A stretch of 21,658 bases of DNA from JANMAT01 sp031359995 (GTDB taxonomy: Bacteria > Actinomycetota > Acidimicrobiia > Acidimicrobiales > Ilumatobacteraceae), in the NCBI GenBank assembly GCA_031359995.1, contig JANMAT010000188.1, positions 1 to 21,658 of the forward strand. The letters are read 5' to 3'. The position numbers were made by a program, and so were the translations under genes. Shown piece by piece: positions 15,639 through 21,658 of the stretch (positions are counted from its first letter, which is position 1; every line of letters starts with the position of its first letter). The notes below the pieces were generated by a model. It saw only the letters and a program-made list of their open reading frames with translations. It had not been told where the DNA came from and searched no databases.

Positions 15639-16160
15639 ATGTCCACCACACCACGGGTCGGGTCGGCCATCGCCGGCAAGCCGGCCCACATCGGCACGGC
15701 CCGGGCCCACACGCCCGAGCTCACCGCCACCTTCGACGAGATGTACGCCACGCTCCTCGGCCGGGGCATCGTCGGCATGGAGGTCAAAGAGGCGATGCGG
15801 CTGCGCAACGCCAGGATGAACTCCTGCTCGCTTTGAACGCAGGTCCGCTTCGACCGTGCCCGTGAGGCCGGTCTCGACGAAGCCATGATCGGCGAGCTGG
15901 CCGATCACCAGCACTCGGCCCTGCTGCCCGAGCGCACCAAGGTCGCCCTGGAATGGGCCGACGTGATCCTGGGTGGAGGCCACGGGGCCACCGACGAACT
16001 GCGGGCCCGGCTGCGAGCCACGTTCGGCCCCGCCGAGATCGTGGAGATCACGTACGCCATCGGCACCTTCATCGGGTACTCGAAGCAGATCATCACCCTG
16101 GGCATGGAGCCCGAGGCGCTCGACGTGATCGTGGTGCCCACGCCGGGCTCGGCCGGCTGA
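15639..16160 (+). CDS. AhpD/CMD-like selenoprotein with in-frame UGA (CxxU)
   Basis: Read through TGA at 15834-15836, this is a 173-residue AhpD-like protein. The MRLRNARMNSCSL segment before the TGA and TQVRFDRAREAGLDE after it are in one frame and together form the family's core helix. The TGA is codon 66 and takes the place of the second cysteine of CxxC, giving C63-S-L-U66. The rest (ALEWADVILGG, then EIVEITYAIGTFIGYSKQ) is intact, with no other stop. A hairpin with SECIS-like features follows the TGA. The fold acts as a thiol/disulfide or peroxide-linked reductase in redox members, and AhpD-like and CMD-domain selenoproteins have been reported from marine metagenomes. The start ATG touches the stop of the upstream paralogue. 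Alternatives are a nonsense mutation or a sequencing error; the exact placement at the redox position argues against both. No Sec machinery genes are in the window. Confidence 0.82.
15848..15882 (+). promoter_or_regulatory. Candidate bacterial SECIS hairpin downstream of the UGA
   Basis: Pairing seen: GACCG (15852-15856) with CGGTC (15869-15873), a bulged U at 15857, GCC (15858-15860) with GGC (15866-15868), and a 5-nt apical loop CGUGA (15861-15865). An outer CUUC/GAAG helix (15848-15851 with 15879-15882) extends it across a 5-nt bulge. A bulged U and a G-U in a small loop are what SelB reads in the E. coli fdhF element. The loop begins 25 nt after the UGA, within the usual range though several nt further than in fdhF. 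Confidence 0.6.
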
Positions 16161-16169
16161 CGCCGCGGC

Positions 16170-16175
16170 TAGGTT
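16170..16175 (+). promoter_or_regulatory. Candidate -10 box (TAGGTT) for the CoA-transferase, leaderless
   Basis: TAGGTT ends 7 nt before the ATG at 16183 in a 22-nt gap with no Shine-Dalgarno sequence. It suggests the CoA-transferase can be transcribed on its own, beginning at or near its start codon. Confidence 0.4.
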
Positions 16176-16182
16176 CGCCCGC

Positions 16183-17394
16183 ATGGACGGCACTCCCTAC
16201 CTGGACGGCATCCGCATCCTCGACTTCACCCAGTACCTGTCGGGCCCCACCTGCACGAGGTTGTGCGCCGAGATGGGCGCCGAGGTCATCAAGGTCGAGC
16301 ATCCGCCCTACGGCGACCCGACCCGTCCCACCGAACCGCGCATCAACCGCCGCTCCGGCTACTCGGTCCAGCAGAACCGGGGCAAGAAGTCGCTGTGCCT
16401 CGACACGACCACGCCCGAGGGACAGCAGGCCGCGCGCGACCTGGTGCCCCACCTCGACGTGCTCGTCGAGAACTTCGCGCCGGGCGTGATGGCCAAGCGC
16501 GGCCTGGCGTGGGACGACCTGGCCCCCCTCAACGACCGACTGATCATGGTGTCGATCTCGGGGTTCGGTCAGACCGGCCCGCTGCGGTCGAAGACCGCGT
16601 TTGACTTCATCGTGCAGGCCTTCAGCGGCCACATGTACCTGACCGGCGACCGTGACGGCGCACCGATGATGACGGGTGCCGCGCTGGTCGACGGCATCGC
16701 CGGCGTGCACGCGTGGTCGGCCATCGGGCCGGCGCTGTTCCACCGCGAGCGCACCGGGCGCGGCACGTACGTCGACTGCGCCATGCTCGACTCGGTCTTC
16801 CACCTCGACGAGCGCTCGCTGTGGCAGAACTCGATGGACCCCACCATCGAGCCGCAGCGCACCGGCCGCGACGCGGAACCGGCCGCCCCCGCCGGTCGTT
16901 TCAAAGGCCCGCAGGGGTTCATCACGATCTACTGCCTCGAGAACCAGGTGCGGAACCTGTGGGCGGCCATGGGCCGGCCCGAACTGGCCGACGACCCGCG
17001 CTTCGCCAACAACCCGGCACGCCACGCCAACCGCATCGAGCTGAACGCCATGATCGACGCCTGGCTCCAGTCGTTCCCCACCGACGACGACGCCGTCGCC
17101 GTGCTGGAAGCGCACCGCGTGCCGGCGGCGCGCGTGCTGTCGCCGCTGCAGGCGGCGGCCCATCCGCACCTGGTGGAGCGCGGCACGGCCCGCACGGTGC
17201 ACGACCGCCTCGCCGGCGAGGTCACGGTGCCGGGCTTCCCGCTGCGCTTCGCCGACGCGCCTACGAACATCGACCTGCGGGCCTCCGATCTCGGCCAGCA
17301 CAACCGCGAGGTGCTGGGCGGTCTGCTCGGCTACGACGACGACCGCATCGCCGCCATGGAGGCGGCCGGCATCCTCGCCTCGAAGGACCGCTGA
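16183..17394 (+). CDS. CaiB/BaiF family (class III) CoA-transferase
   Basis: Moves CoA between acyl-CoA and a free acid without ATP; acts as an interlocked dimer in the cytosol. The protein is 403 residues, the usual size. Seen: the N-terminal LDGIRILDFTQYLSGP, AEMGAEVIKVEHP (29-41), NRGKKSLCLD (65-74), the VSISGFGQTGP loop (123-133), and ALVDGIAG with the catalytic aspartate D170 at the position of formyl-CoA transferase Asp169. RTGRGTYVDCAMLDSV follows (190-205). The ATG at 16183 is 22 nt after the selenoprotein stop. It lies between redox AhpD-like genes and a convergent acyl-CoA carboxylase subunit, so it fits general acid/CoA metabolism. The donor and acceptor acids cannot be inferred. 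Confidence 0.94.
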   Translation: MDGTPYLDGIRILDFTQYLSGPTCTRLCAEMGAEVIKVEHPPYGDPTRPTEPRINRRSGYSVQQNRGKKSLCLDTTTPEGQQAARDLVPHLDVLVENFAPGVMAKRGLAWDDLAPLNDRLIMVSISGFGQTGPLRSKTAFDFIVQAFSGHMYLTGDRDGAPMMTGAALVDGIAGVHAWSAIGPALFHRERTGRGTYVDCAMLDSVFHLDERSLWQNSMDPTIEPQRTGRDAEPAAPAGRFKGPQGFITIYCLENQVRNLWAAMGRPELADDPRFANNPARHANRIELNAMIDAWLQSFPTDDDAVAVLEAHRVPAARVLSPLQAAAHPHLVERGTARTVHDRLAGEVTVPGFPLRFADAPTNIDLRASDLGQHNREVLGGLLGYDDDRIAAMEAAGILASKDR

Positions 17395-17421
17395 GCCGCC
17401 GCGGTCGCGCCCACCGACGCG

Positions 17422-18960
17422 TCAGACCGGCGGGATGCCGTGGCGCTTGGCCGGGCGCGGTGGGCGGTGCCCGCCGGCCAGGCCGAAGCGGCGGATCAAC
17501 TCGTCGCGCAGGTCTTCCGGCTCGACGATGGCGTCGATCACCAGCTCACTGGCCAAGCGGAGCAGGTCGATGTCGGCCTCGTACTCGGCCCGCTTGGCCG
17601 CCACGAACGCCTCGCGCTCGGCCAGGTCGGCGATCTCGCCGATCTTCTTGAAGAACACCGCGTTCACCGCCGCCGCCGCGCCCATGACGGCGATCTTGGC
17701 CGTGGGCAGGGCCAGGCAGGCATCGGGCTCGAAGCCGGGTCCGGCCATGGCGTACAGGCCGGCGCCGTAGGCCTTGCGCAGCACCACCGAGATGGTGGGC
17801 ACGGTGGCTTCGCTCATGGCCGTCAGCATCTTCGCCCCGTGGCGGATGATGCCCTGGCGCTCCACCTGGGTGCCGATCATGAAGCCGGGCACGTCGCACA
17901 GGTACAGCAGCGGGATGCCAAAGGCGTCGCACAGCCAGATGAAGCGGGCCGCCTTGTCGGCCGAGTCGACGAAGAGCACGCCGCCTTTGGCCGCCGGGTT
18001 GTTGGCCACGATGCCGATCGGGTTGCCGTTCAGGTGGGCCAGCCCCACCACGAGCTCAGGTGCGAACAGCGGCTTGAGCTCGCAGAAGCTGCCGTCGTCG
18101 ACCAGGCCCTCGATGACGCGGCGCACGTCGTACCCCATCGTCTCCTCGGCGGGGATCACGTCGATGGTGAAACGGCGCGCCGCCGGGGCCGCCTCGACCG
18201 AGGGCGGCGCCTCCCGCCACGACGTGGGCAGGTACGAGAACCACCAGCGCGCCAGCGCGATGCACTCGGCGTCGTCGTGGGTCAGGTTGTCGCCACAGCC
18301 CGACAGCGTGGCGTGCATGCGGGCCCCGCCCATCTCCTCGAGCGTGACGCGCTCGCCGATGACCTCCTCGGCCATGCGGGGCGAACCCAGGTACATCGAG
18401 GCGTTCCCCTCGACCATGAACACCACGTCGCAGAACGCGGGGATGTAGGCGCCGCCGGCGGCCGACGGACCGAACAGGCAGCAGATCTGGGGCACCTTGC
18501 CCGACAGCTTGATCTGGTTGTGGAAGATGCGACCGGCGCCGCGGCGACCGGGGAACAGCTGCACCTGGTCGGTGATGCGGGCCCCGGCCGAGTCGACGAA
18601 CCAGAACAGTGGGAGCTCCTGGTCGAGGGCGAGCTCGGTGGCCCGGATCATCTTCTCCACCGTGCGGGCGCCCCACGAGCCGGCTTTCACCGTAGGGTCG
18701 TTGGCCACCACGATGGCGGGGCGGCCGTCGACCAGGCCGCGCCCGGTGACCACACCGTCGGCGGGCAGGTCGCCGGCCGACGCGTTGGCCAGCAGGGCGT
18801 CCTCCACGAACGTGCCCGGGTCCATGAGCAGCTCGACGCGCTGGCGGGCCGACAGCTTGCGCTGCACCGCGGCGCCGCCGCGCACGACGCCACCGGCGCG
18901 GGCGTGGGCGATGGCCTCGGCGATGCGGTCCAGTTCCGGGCGAACGGTCATGGTCGGCAT
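17422..18960 (-). CDS. Acyl-CoA carboxylase carboxyltransferase (beta) subunit
   Basis: Transfers carboxyl from biotin to an acyl-CoA (acetyl-, propionyl- or branched acyl-CoA). The 512-residue length fits the PccB/AccD-type dimer of two crotonase folds. Seen: GPSAAGGAYIPAFCDVV (164-180) in the biotin half, EEMGGARMHATLSGCGD (208-224), and DVPGFMIGTQVERQGIIRHG (356-375). AYGAGLYAMAG (397-407), the oxyanion region of the CoA half, and a helical C-terminus follow. Either ATG at 18960 or 18951 would do; GGGTGG precedes the first. No biotin carboxylase/BCCP alpha subunit is in the window, so its partner must be elsewhere. The GCGDNL and branched-acyl-like features lean to a methylcrotonyl- or geranyl-type relative, but I would not assign the substrate. 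Confidence 0.94.
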   Translation of the reverse strand: MPTMTVRPELDRIAEAIAHARAGGVVRGGAAVQRKLSARQRVELLMDPGTFVEDALLANASAGDLPADGVVTGRGLVDGRPAIVVANDPTVKAGSWGARTVEKMIRATELALDQELPLFWFVDSAGARITDQVQLFPGRRGAGRIFHNQIKLSGKVPQICCLFGPSAAGGAYIPAFCDVVFMVEGNASMYLGSPRMAEEVIGERVTLEEMGGARMHATLSGCGDNLTHDDAECIALARWWFSYLPTSWREAPPSVEAAPAARRFTIDVIPAEETMGYDVRRVIEGLVDDGSFCELKPLFAPELVVGLAHLNGNPIGIVANNPAAKGGVLFVDSADKAARFIWLCDAFGIPLLYLCDVPGFMIGTQVERQGIIRHGAKMLTAMSEATVPTISVVLRKAYGAGLYAMAGPGFEPDACLALPTAKIAVMGAAAAVNAVFFKKIGEIADLAEREAFVAAKRAEYEADIDLLRLASELVIDAIVEPEDLRDELIRRFGLAGGHRPPRPAKRHGIPPV

Positions 18961-18974
18961 TGTTCCACCCGAGC

Positions 18975-18992
18975 ACGATCACGCACGATCGT
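18975..18992. promoter_or_regulatory. Inverted repeat ACGATC-N6-GATCGT in divergent gap
   Basis: The perfect 6-bp arms (18975-18980, 18987-18992) occupy the 57-bp space between the acyl-CoA carboxylase subunit (start 18960) and the DUF427 gene (start 19018). It may be a regulator site for either gene. It is short, and chance is possible. Confidence 0.3.
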
Positions 18993-19017
18993 CGAAACCC
19001 CGCCATGCTCGGGGGCG

Positions 19018-19518
19018 ATGGCGCTGCCGACCCCCGTTCCCCCCGGCCCCGGGCAGGAGAGCGTGTGGGACTACCCCCGGCCGCCGGCCGTGCGCCCGTG
19101 TCCCCACCGCGTCCGCGTCATCCACGGGGGCCGCGTCGTGGCCGACACGACCAGCGCGGTGAAGGTGTGCGAGACCAGCCAGCTGCCCGCCTACTACCTG
19201 CCCGCCGCCGACGTGCGGGTCGAGTGGCTGGTGCACTCGCCGGCCGGGTCGTTCTGCGAGTGGAAGGGCCAGGCCTCCTACTGGTCGCTGGCCGTACCCG
19301 ACCATCCGGTCGTGGCCGACGTGGCGTGGAGCTACGAGCGGCCCACCGCGGGCTACCAGGCCGTCGCCGGCCACCTGGCGTTCTACGCCCGGATGGTCGA
19401 CGAGTGCTGGGTCGGCGACCTGCGGGTCGAACCCAACCCGGGCAGCTTCTACGGTGGTTGGTACACGCCCGACATCGTGGGACCGTTCAAGGGCGAGCCG
19501 GGCTCGTCGTGGTGGTGA
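19018..19518 (+). CDS. DUF427 domain-containing protein
   Basis: Soluble protein of 166 residues. The DUF427 pattern is seen: WDYPRPP near the N-terminus, HRVRVIHGGRVVADTTSAVKV, ETSQLPAYYLP, CEWKGQASYWSL and VADVAWSYERP, followed by AGHLAFYARMVDECWVGDLRV. The C-terminal half extends with PNPGSFYGGWYTPDIVGPFKG, rich in aromatic residues. The family is a small beta-rich fold common in actinobacteria and has no established biochemical function. The ATG at 19018 follows CTCGGGGGCG. The gene diverges from the acyl-CoA carboxylase subunit, and its last 32 nt overlap the convergent larE-like gene, so the two ends constrain each other. Confidence 0.88.
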   Translation: MALPTPVPPGPGQESVWDYPRPPAVRPCPHRVRVIHGGRVVADTTSAVKVCETSQLPAYYLPAADVRVEWLVHSPAGSFCEWKGQASYWSLAVPDHPVVADVAWSYERPTAGYQAVAGHLAFYARMVDECWVGDLRVEPNPGSFYGGWYTPDIVGPFKGEPGSSWW

Positions 19519-20302
19519 GGGCGGCGTTCAGGTTGCCCGAGCGCAGGCCCTCCAGATCGAGCGTCACGTACCGGTAGCCGGCCCCCTGCACACCCTCGAC
19601 CACGGCCGCCCGCCGGGCGAGGACCTGCTCGAGCTCGTCGAGGGGCAGTTCGAGTCGGGCGGTGTCGCCGTAGTGGCGCACGCGCAGCGCGACGAAGCCG
19701 AGGGATCGCAGCGCGGCCTCGGCCCGCTCGACACGGGTCAGCAACGACACCGACACCTCCGTGCCGTACGGCAGACGCGACGCCAGACAGGCCGCCGCGG
19801 GCTTGTCCCACGTGCGCAGGCCGAGCGCGCCGCTGGCGGCCCGCACGTCGGCCTTGGTGAAGCCGGCGTCCACCAGCGGGAAGGCGGCGTCGTGTTCGGC
19901 GGCGGCGGCCTGGCCGGGGCGGTGGTCGCCCAGGTCGTCGAGGTTCACGCCGAGCAGCACGGTGGCCCCGCCGGCCGCCCACGGCACCAGCGCGTCCATG
20001 AGGGCGGCCTTGCAGTGGTAGCAGCGCTGGCCGTCGTTCACGCGGTAGGCGGCCCGCTCCATCTCGTCGGTGTCGACGGTACGCCACGTGAGGCCCCACT
20101 CCTCGGCCAGCGCGCGGCACTCGTGCAGCTCGGCACCGGCCAGCGACGGCGACACCGCGGTGACCGCGGTGGCGCCGTCGGGGCCGAGCGTGTCGTGGGC
20201 CACGTAGGCCAGGAACGCCGAATCGGCACCACCCGAGAAGGCGACCACCACGGGGGCCAGCTCGCGCAGGCGGGCCCGCAGGCGCTCGATCTGCTCATGC
20301 AT
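19487..20302 (-). CDS. larE: LarE-like ATP-dependent sacrificial sulfur transferase
   Basis: PP-loop enzyme of 271 residues. The ATP loop AFSGGADSAFL (21-31), RCYHCK (93-98), and WDKPAAACLASRLPYG (165-180) are visible. The last carries C172 at the position of the Lactobacillus plantarum LarE cysteine that donates its sulfur to the pyridinium-dithiocarboxylate nickel (NPN) cofactor precursor. Only one cysteine is present there, so it looks like the sacrificial rather than the Fe-S form. The ATG at 20302 has GGAAGG about 9 nt upstream; the longer open frame above it is a shadow. LarB, LarC and a lactate racemase are not in the window, so NPN synthesis is unproven and another sulfur-transfer job is possible. 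The 3' end overlaps the DUF427 gene by 32 nt, convergently. Confidence 0.88.
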   Translation of the reverse strand: MHEQIERLRARLRELAPVVVAFSGGADSAFLAYVAHDTLGPDGATAVTAVSPSLAGAELHECRALAEEWGLTWRTVDTDEMERAAYRVNDGQRCYHCKAALMDALVPWAAGGATVLLGVNLDDLGDHRPGQAAAAEHDAAFPLVDAGFTKADVRAASGALGLRTWDKPAAACLASRLPYGTEVSVSLLTRVERAEAALRSLGFVALRVRHYGDTARLELPLDELEQVLARRAAVVEGVQGAGYRYVTLDLEGLRSGNLNAALTTTTSPARP

Positions 20303-20393
20303 CGTTCCAGCCTTCCGTCTGGCGTCGCGAGAGTCAAAGCGCCGGCGAGTCCCCCGTTGGCGGCTCTCGCTGCGGCCCGGACCCAGCCGGAGC

Positions 20394-21476
20394 ATGGCCA
20401 GTAGCCCAATGGCTCCCACCGCTGTGGCGGTCCACACGCAGCGGCCGATCGTCCTCGTCGATGCGCTCCGTACGAGCGTGCCCGCACCGCCCCAAGCCCG
20501 GTGCGGGCGGCCAATCGGGGCGTGGCACGCTCCGTGCGTGAACTTTGCGCGGGTTGTCCAGGCCCTTGAACGGGTGAGCGCCGCGACCCAAGCGATCGGG
20601 TCGGCCGGCCCGAGTAGGGGCCGTGGCCCCACGCCGTACCAGGCCGACGTCCGAACGGTCCGCAATGCGCCAGACAGGGGTGGGACTGGACGAGCGGCGC
20701 TCCTCGGGGAGCTCGACGGCGTTGCCGCCCTTCGTGTCGCCCACAGCGCACTCATCGTCGACGGTCTCACTGACCTCTTCCGGGCAGCCGGCTCCCGAAC
20801 ACCCGGCGGTGTGAACGGTCCGGTCCTGGCGGCTGGCGTGCGCGCCCTCGCCGAAGCGGCTGCTGAGACGGCGTGGTTGCTCGACCCCTCCATCGACGGC
20901 ATCGCACGGTGCCGGCGGTACATCCGCTGGAAGCTGCACGTGCACGACACCGACCTGGGGCACATCGAACGCGCACACGAAGATCCGACCACGGACGAGG
21001 ACGAGGTCGCCGCCGCTCGGTCGGCGATGGCCGAGGAGACCGCTCGACTCACTGCCGACATCGAGGCCGCAGGCAGGAGCGTCTCGACGACCGGCAAGAA
21101 CGGCAAGCCGGCATCGCTCGCCCTTCTCTCCCCGACCGGCGGGCGCGAGAGCTTTCCGAAGCGAGGCGAGCTCGTCGCAGGTCTGCTCGGTAGCCCACGG
21201 CTGTACCCGTTGATCAGCCGAGCCGCGCACATCGAACACTCCGGCATCACCGGATCGCTCACTCGTATCAGCGAGGCGCGGGACGGACGCGTGCTCGTCC
21301 ACATGACCGGCGATGGGCTGCCCGACGGCAGCCAGCTGCTTGTGGTGGCCAAGGCGGTCAACGCCACCGCCGGGGAGCTGGCCGCTTGGAGCGGCCGGGC
21401 GAACGGTCACTTGCTTGAAGCACTTCGCGAGCTAGCGGCGCTTGGGCACGCCTCCTTCCAAGCCCGCCGCACCTGA
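20394..21476 (+). CDS. Hypothetical protein, mostly alpha-helical
   Basis: Not recognised. The open frame codes for up to 360 residues from ATG 20394. Neither that start, ATG 20409 nor GTG 20538 has a clear ribosome-binding site. The first ~48 residues are low-complexity and unlike the rest, so GTG 20538 (VNFARVVQALERVS) may be the real start, giving 312 residues. The body is Ala-rich helix, with a segment AAAETAWLLDPSIDGIARCRRYIRWKL and a polar, acidic stretch EDPTTDEDEVAAARSAMAEETARL. A C-terminal YPLISRAAHIEHSGITGS helix follows. The layout resembles uncharacterised actinobacterial proteins with an aligned WLLDP helix; that is a faint recollection, not a family call. There are no membrane segments or catalytic motifs. 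Third-position GC is visibly lower than in the flanking genes, which could mean later acquisition. Confidence 0.65.
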   Translation: MASSPMAPTAVAVHTQRPIVLVDALRTSVPAPPQARCGRPIGAWHAPCVNFARVVQALERVSAATQAIGSAGPSRGRGPTPYQADVRTVRNAPDRGGTGRAALLGELDGVAALRVAHSALIVDGLTDLFRAAGSRTPGGVNGPVLAAGVRALAEAAAETAWLLDPSIDGIARCRRYIRWKLHVHDTDLGHIERAHEDPTTDEDEVAAARSAMAEETARLTADIEAAGRSVSTTGKNGKPASLALLSPTGGRESFPKRGELVAGLLGSPRLYPLISRAAHIEHSGITGSLTRISEARDGRVLVHMTGDGLPDGSQLLVVAKAVNATAGELAAWSGRANGHLLEALRELAALGHASFQARRT

Positions 21477-21569
21477 TCAGAGTGCGCCACGCGAGCAGGA
21501 GGGTGGCCGCTGCCACGCGATCCAGCCCTCCGCTGCAGACGGTGGGGTTCGGCCGTACGACTCTCCCCC

Positions 21570-21658
21570 ATGACGTCGCCAGCAGCAGCACACGTCGAAG
21601 ACGTGCTCAGCAAGCGAGCGGCGACGTCCACGGATCCCGGTCGTCAGCAGCTGCTGAC
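21570..21658 (+). CDS. Start of an unidentified gene, cut by the window end
   Basis: From ATG 21570 the frame is open for 29 codons to the edge (MTSPAAAHVEDVLSKRAATS...). No Shine-Dalgarno sequence is seen; TACGAC lies 8 nt upstream, one base off TANNNT. It is too short to classify and may not be real. The 93 nt between the hypothetical gene's stop and this start show nothing else convincing. Confidence 0.35.
   Translation, partial: MTSPAAAHVEDVLSKRAATSTDPGRQQLL

Noticed and set aside
15639..15836. Separate 65-residue gene ending at TGA 15836, with a second gene starting at ATG 15885
   Set aside because: Both lie in one frame and together make one complete AhpD-like domain. The second ATG has no ribosome-binding site and would start inside a conserved helix.
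15842..15855. Alternative hairpin GGTC-N6-GACC just after the UGA
   Set aside because: Only 4 bp and too close to the UGA for the usual loop distance; the 15852-15873 stem is longer and has the bulged U and GU loop.
21358..21591. Minus-strand open frames at the right end
   Set aside because: They overlap the hypothetical gene antisense and show no domain or translation signals.

Overview
This window is high-GC DNA from a free-living actinobacterium, plausibly of the Acidimicrobiia type. That placement is an inference from GC-saturated third codon positions, GTG/TTG starts, leaderless-style TANNNT -10 boxes placed 6-8 nt before start codons, and the lipid/acyl-CoA gene content; there is no rRNA or other marker gene here. 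The left ~140 bases look like a poor-quality contig end, with poly-C/poly-G runs and a frameshift inside an otherwise convincing gene. No CRISPR array, IS element, tRNA or rRNA was seen.

Layout. (i) 1-1919, minus: a three-gene redox operon of a ferric-reductase-like membrane haem protein, a small CX2YX2C...CP ferredoxin and a FAD/NAD ferredoxin reductase that is broken at the window edge. (ii) 2054-7664, minus: an acyl-CoA ligase, glucose-6-phosphate dehydrogenase (zwf), and a translationally coupled APH-fold phosphotransferase/acyl-CoA dehydrogenase pair resembling an unfused ACAD10/ACAD11 or LvaA/LvaC. A short-chain dehydrogenase and a histidine phosphatase diverge from it (7766-9147, plus). 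With the ligase, these could activate, phosphorylate and isomerise hydroxy-acyl-CoAs. (iii) 9169-10845, minus: an N-acyl-D-amino-acid deacylase-like amidohydrolase. (iv) 10882-15118, minus: a TetR regulator followed by two overlapping half-transporters forming a heterodimeric ABC exporter with one degenerate ATP site. A 9+9 bp palindrome lies in the divergent promoter region. (v) 15198-17394, plus: two tandem carboxymuconolactone decarboxylase/AhpD-like genes and a CaiB/BaiF CoA-transferase. (vi) 17422-20302: acyl-CoA carboxylase beta subunit (minus), a DUF427 protein (plus) and a LarE-like sulfur transferase (minus). (vii) 20394-end: an unrecognised protein and the start of another gene.

The most notable observation is in region (v). 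The second AhpD-like gene (15639-16160) is interrupted by one in-frame TGA that falls exactly where the second residue of the redox CxxC is expected, giving C-S-L-U. The RNA just downstream can fold into a hairpin with a bulged U and a GU-containing apical loop, the features SelB recognises in the classical bacterial SECIS. I read it as a selenoprotein rather than a pseudogene. It sits immediately after a paralogue that lacks the cysteine pair, next to a palindromic TetR operator and an ABC exporter.
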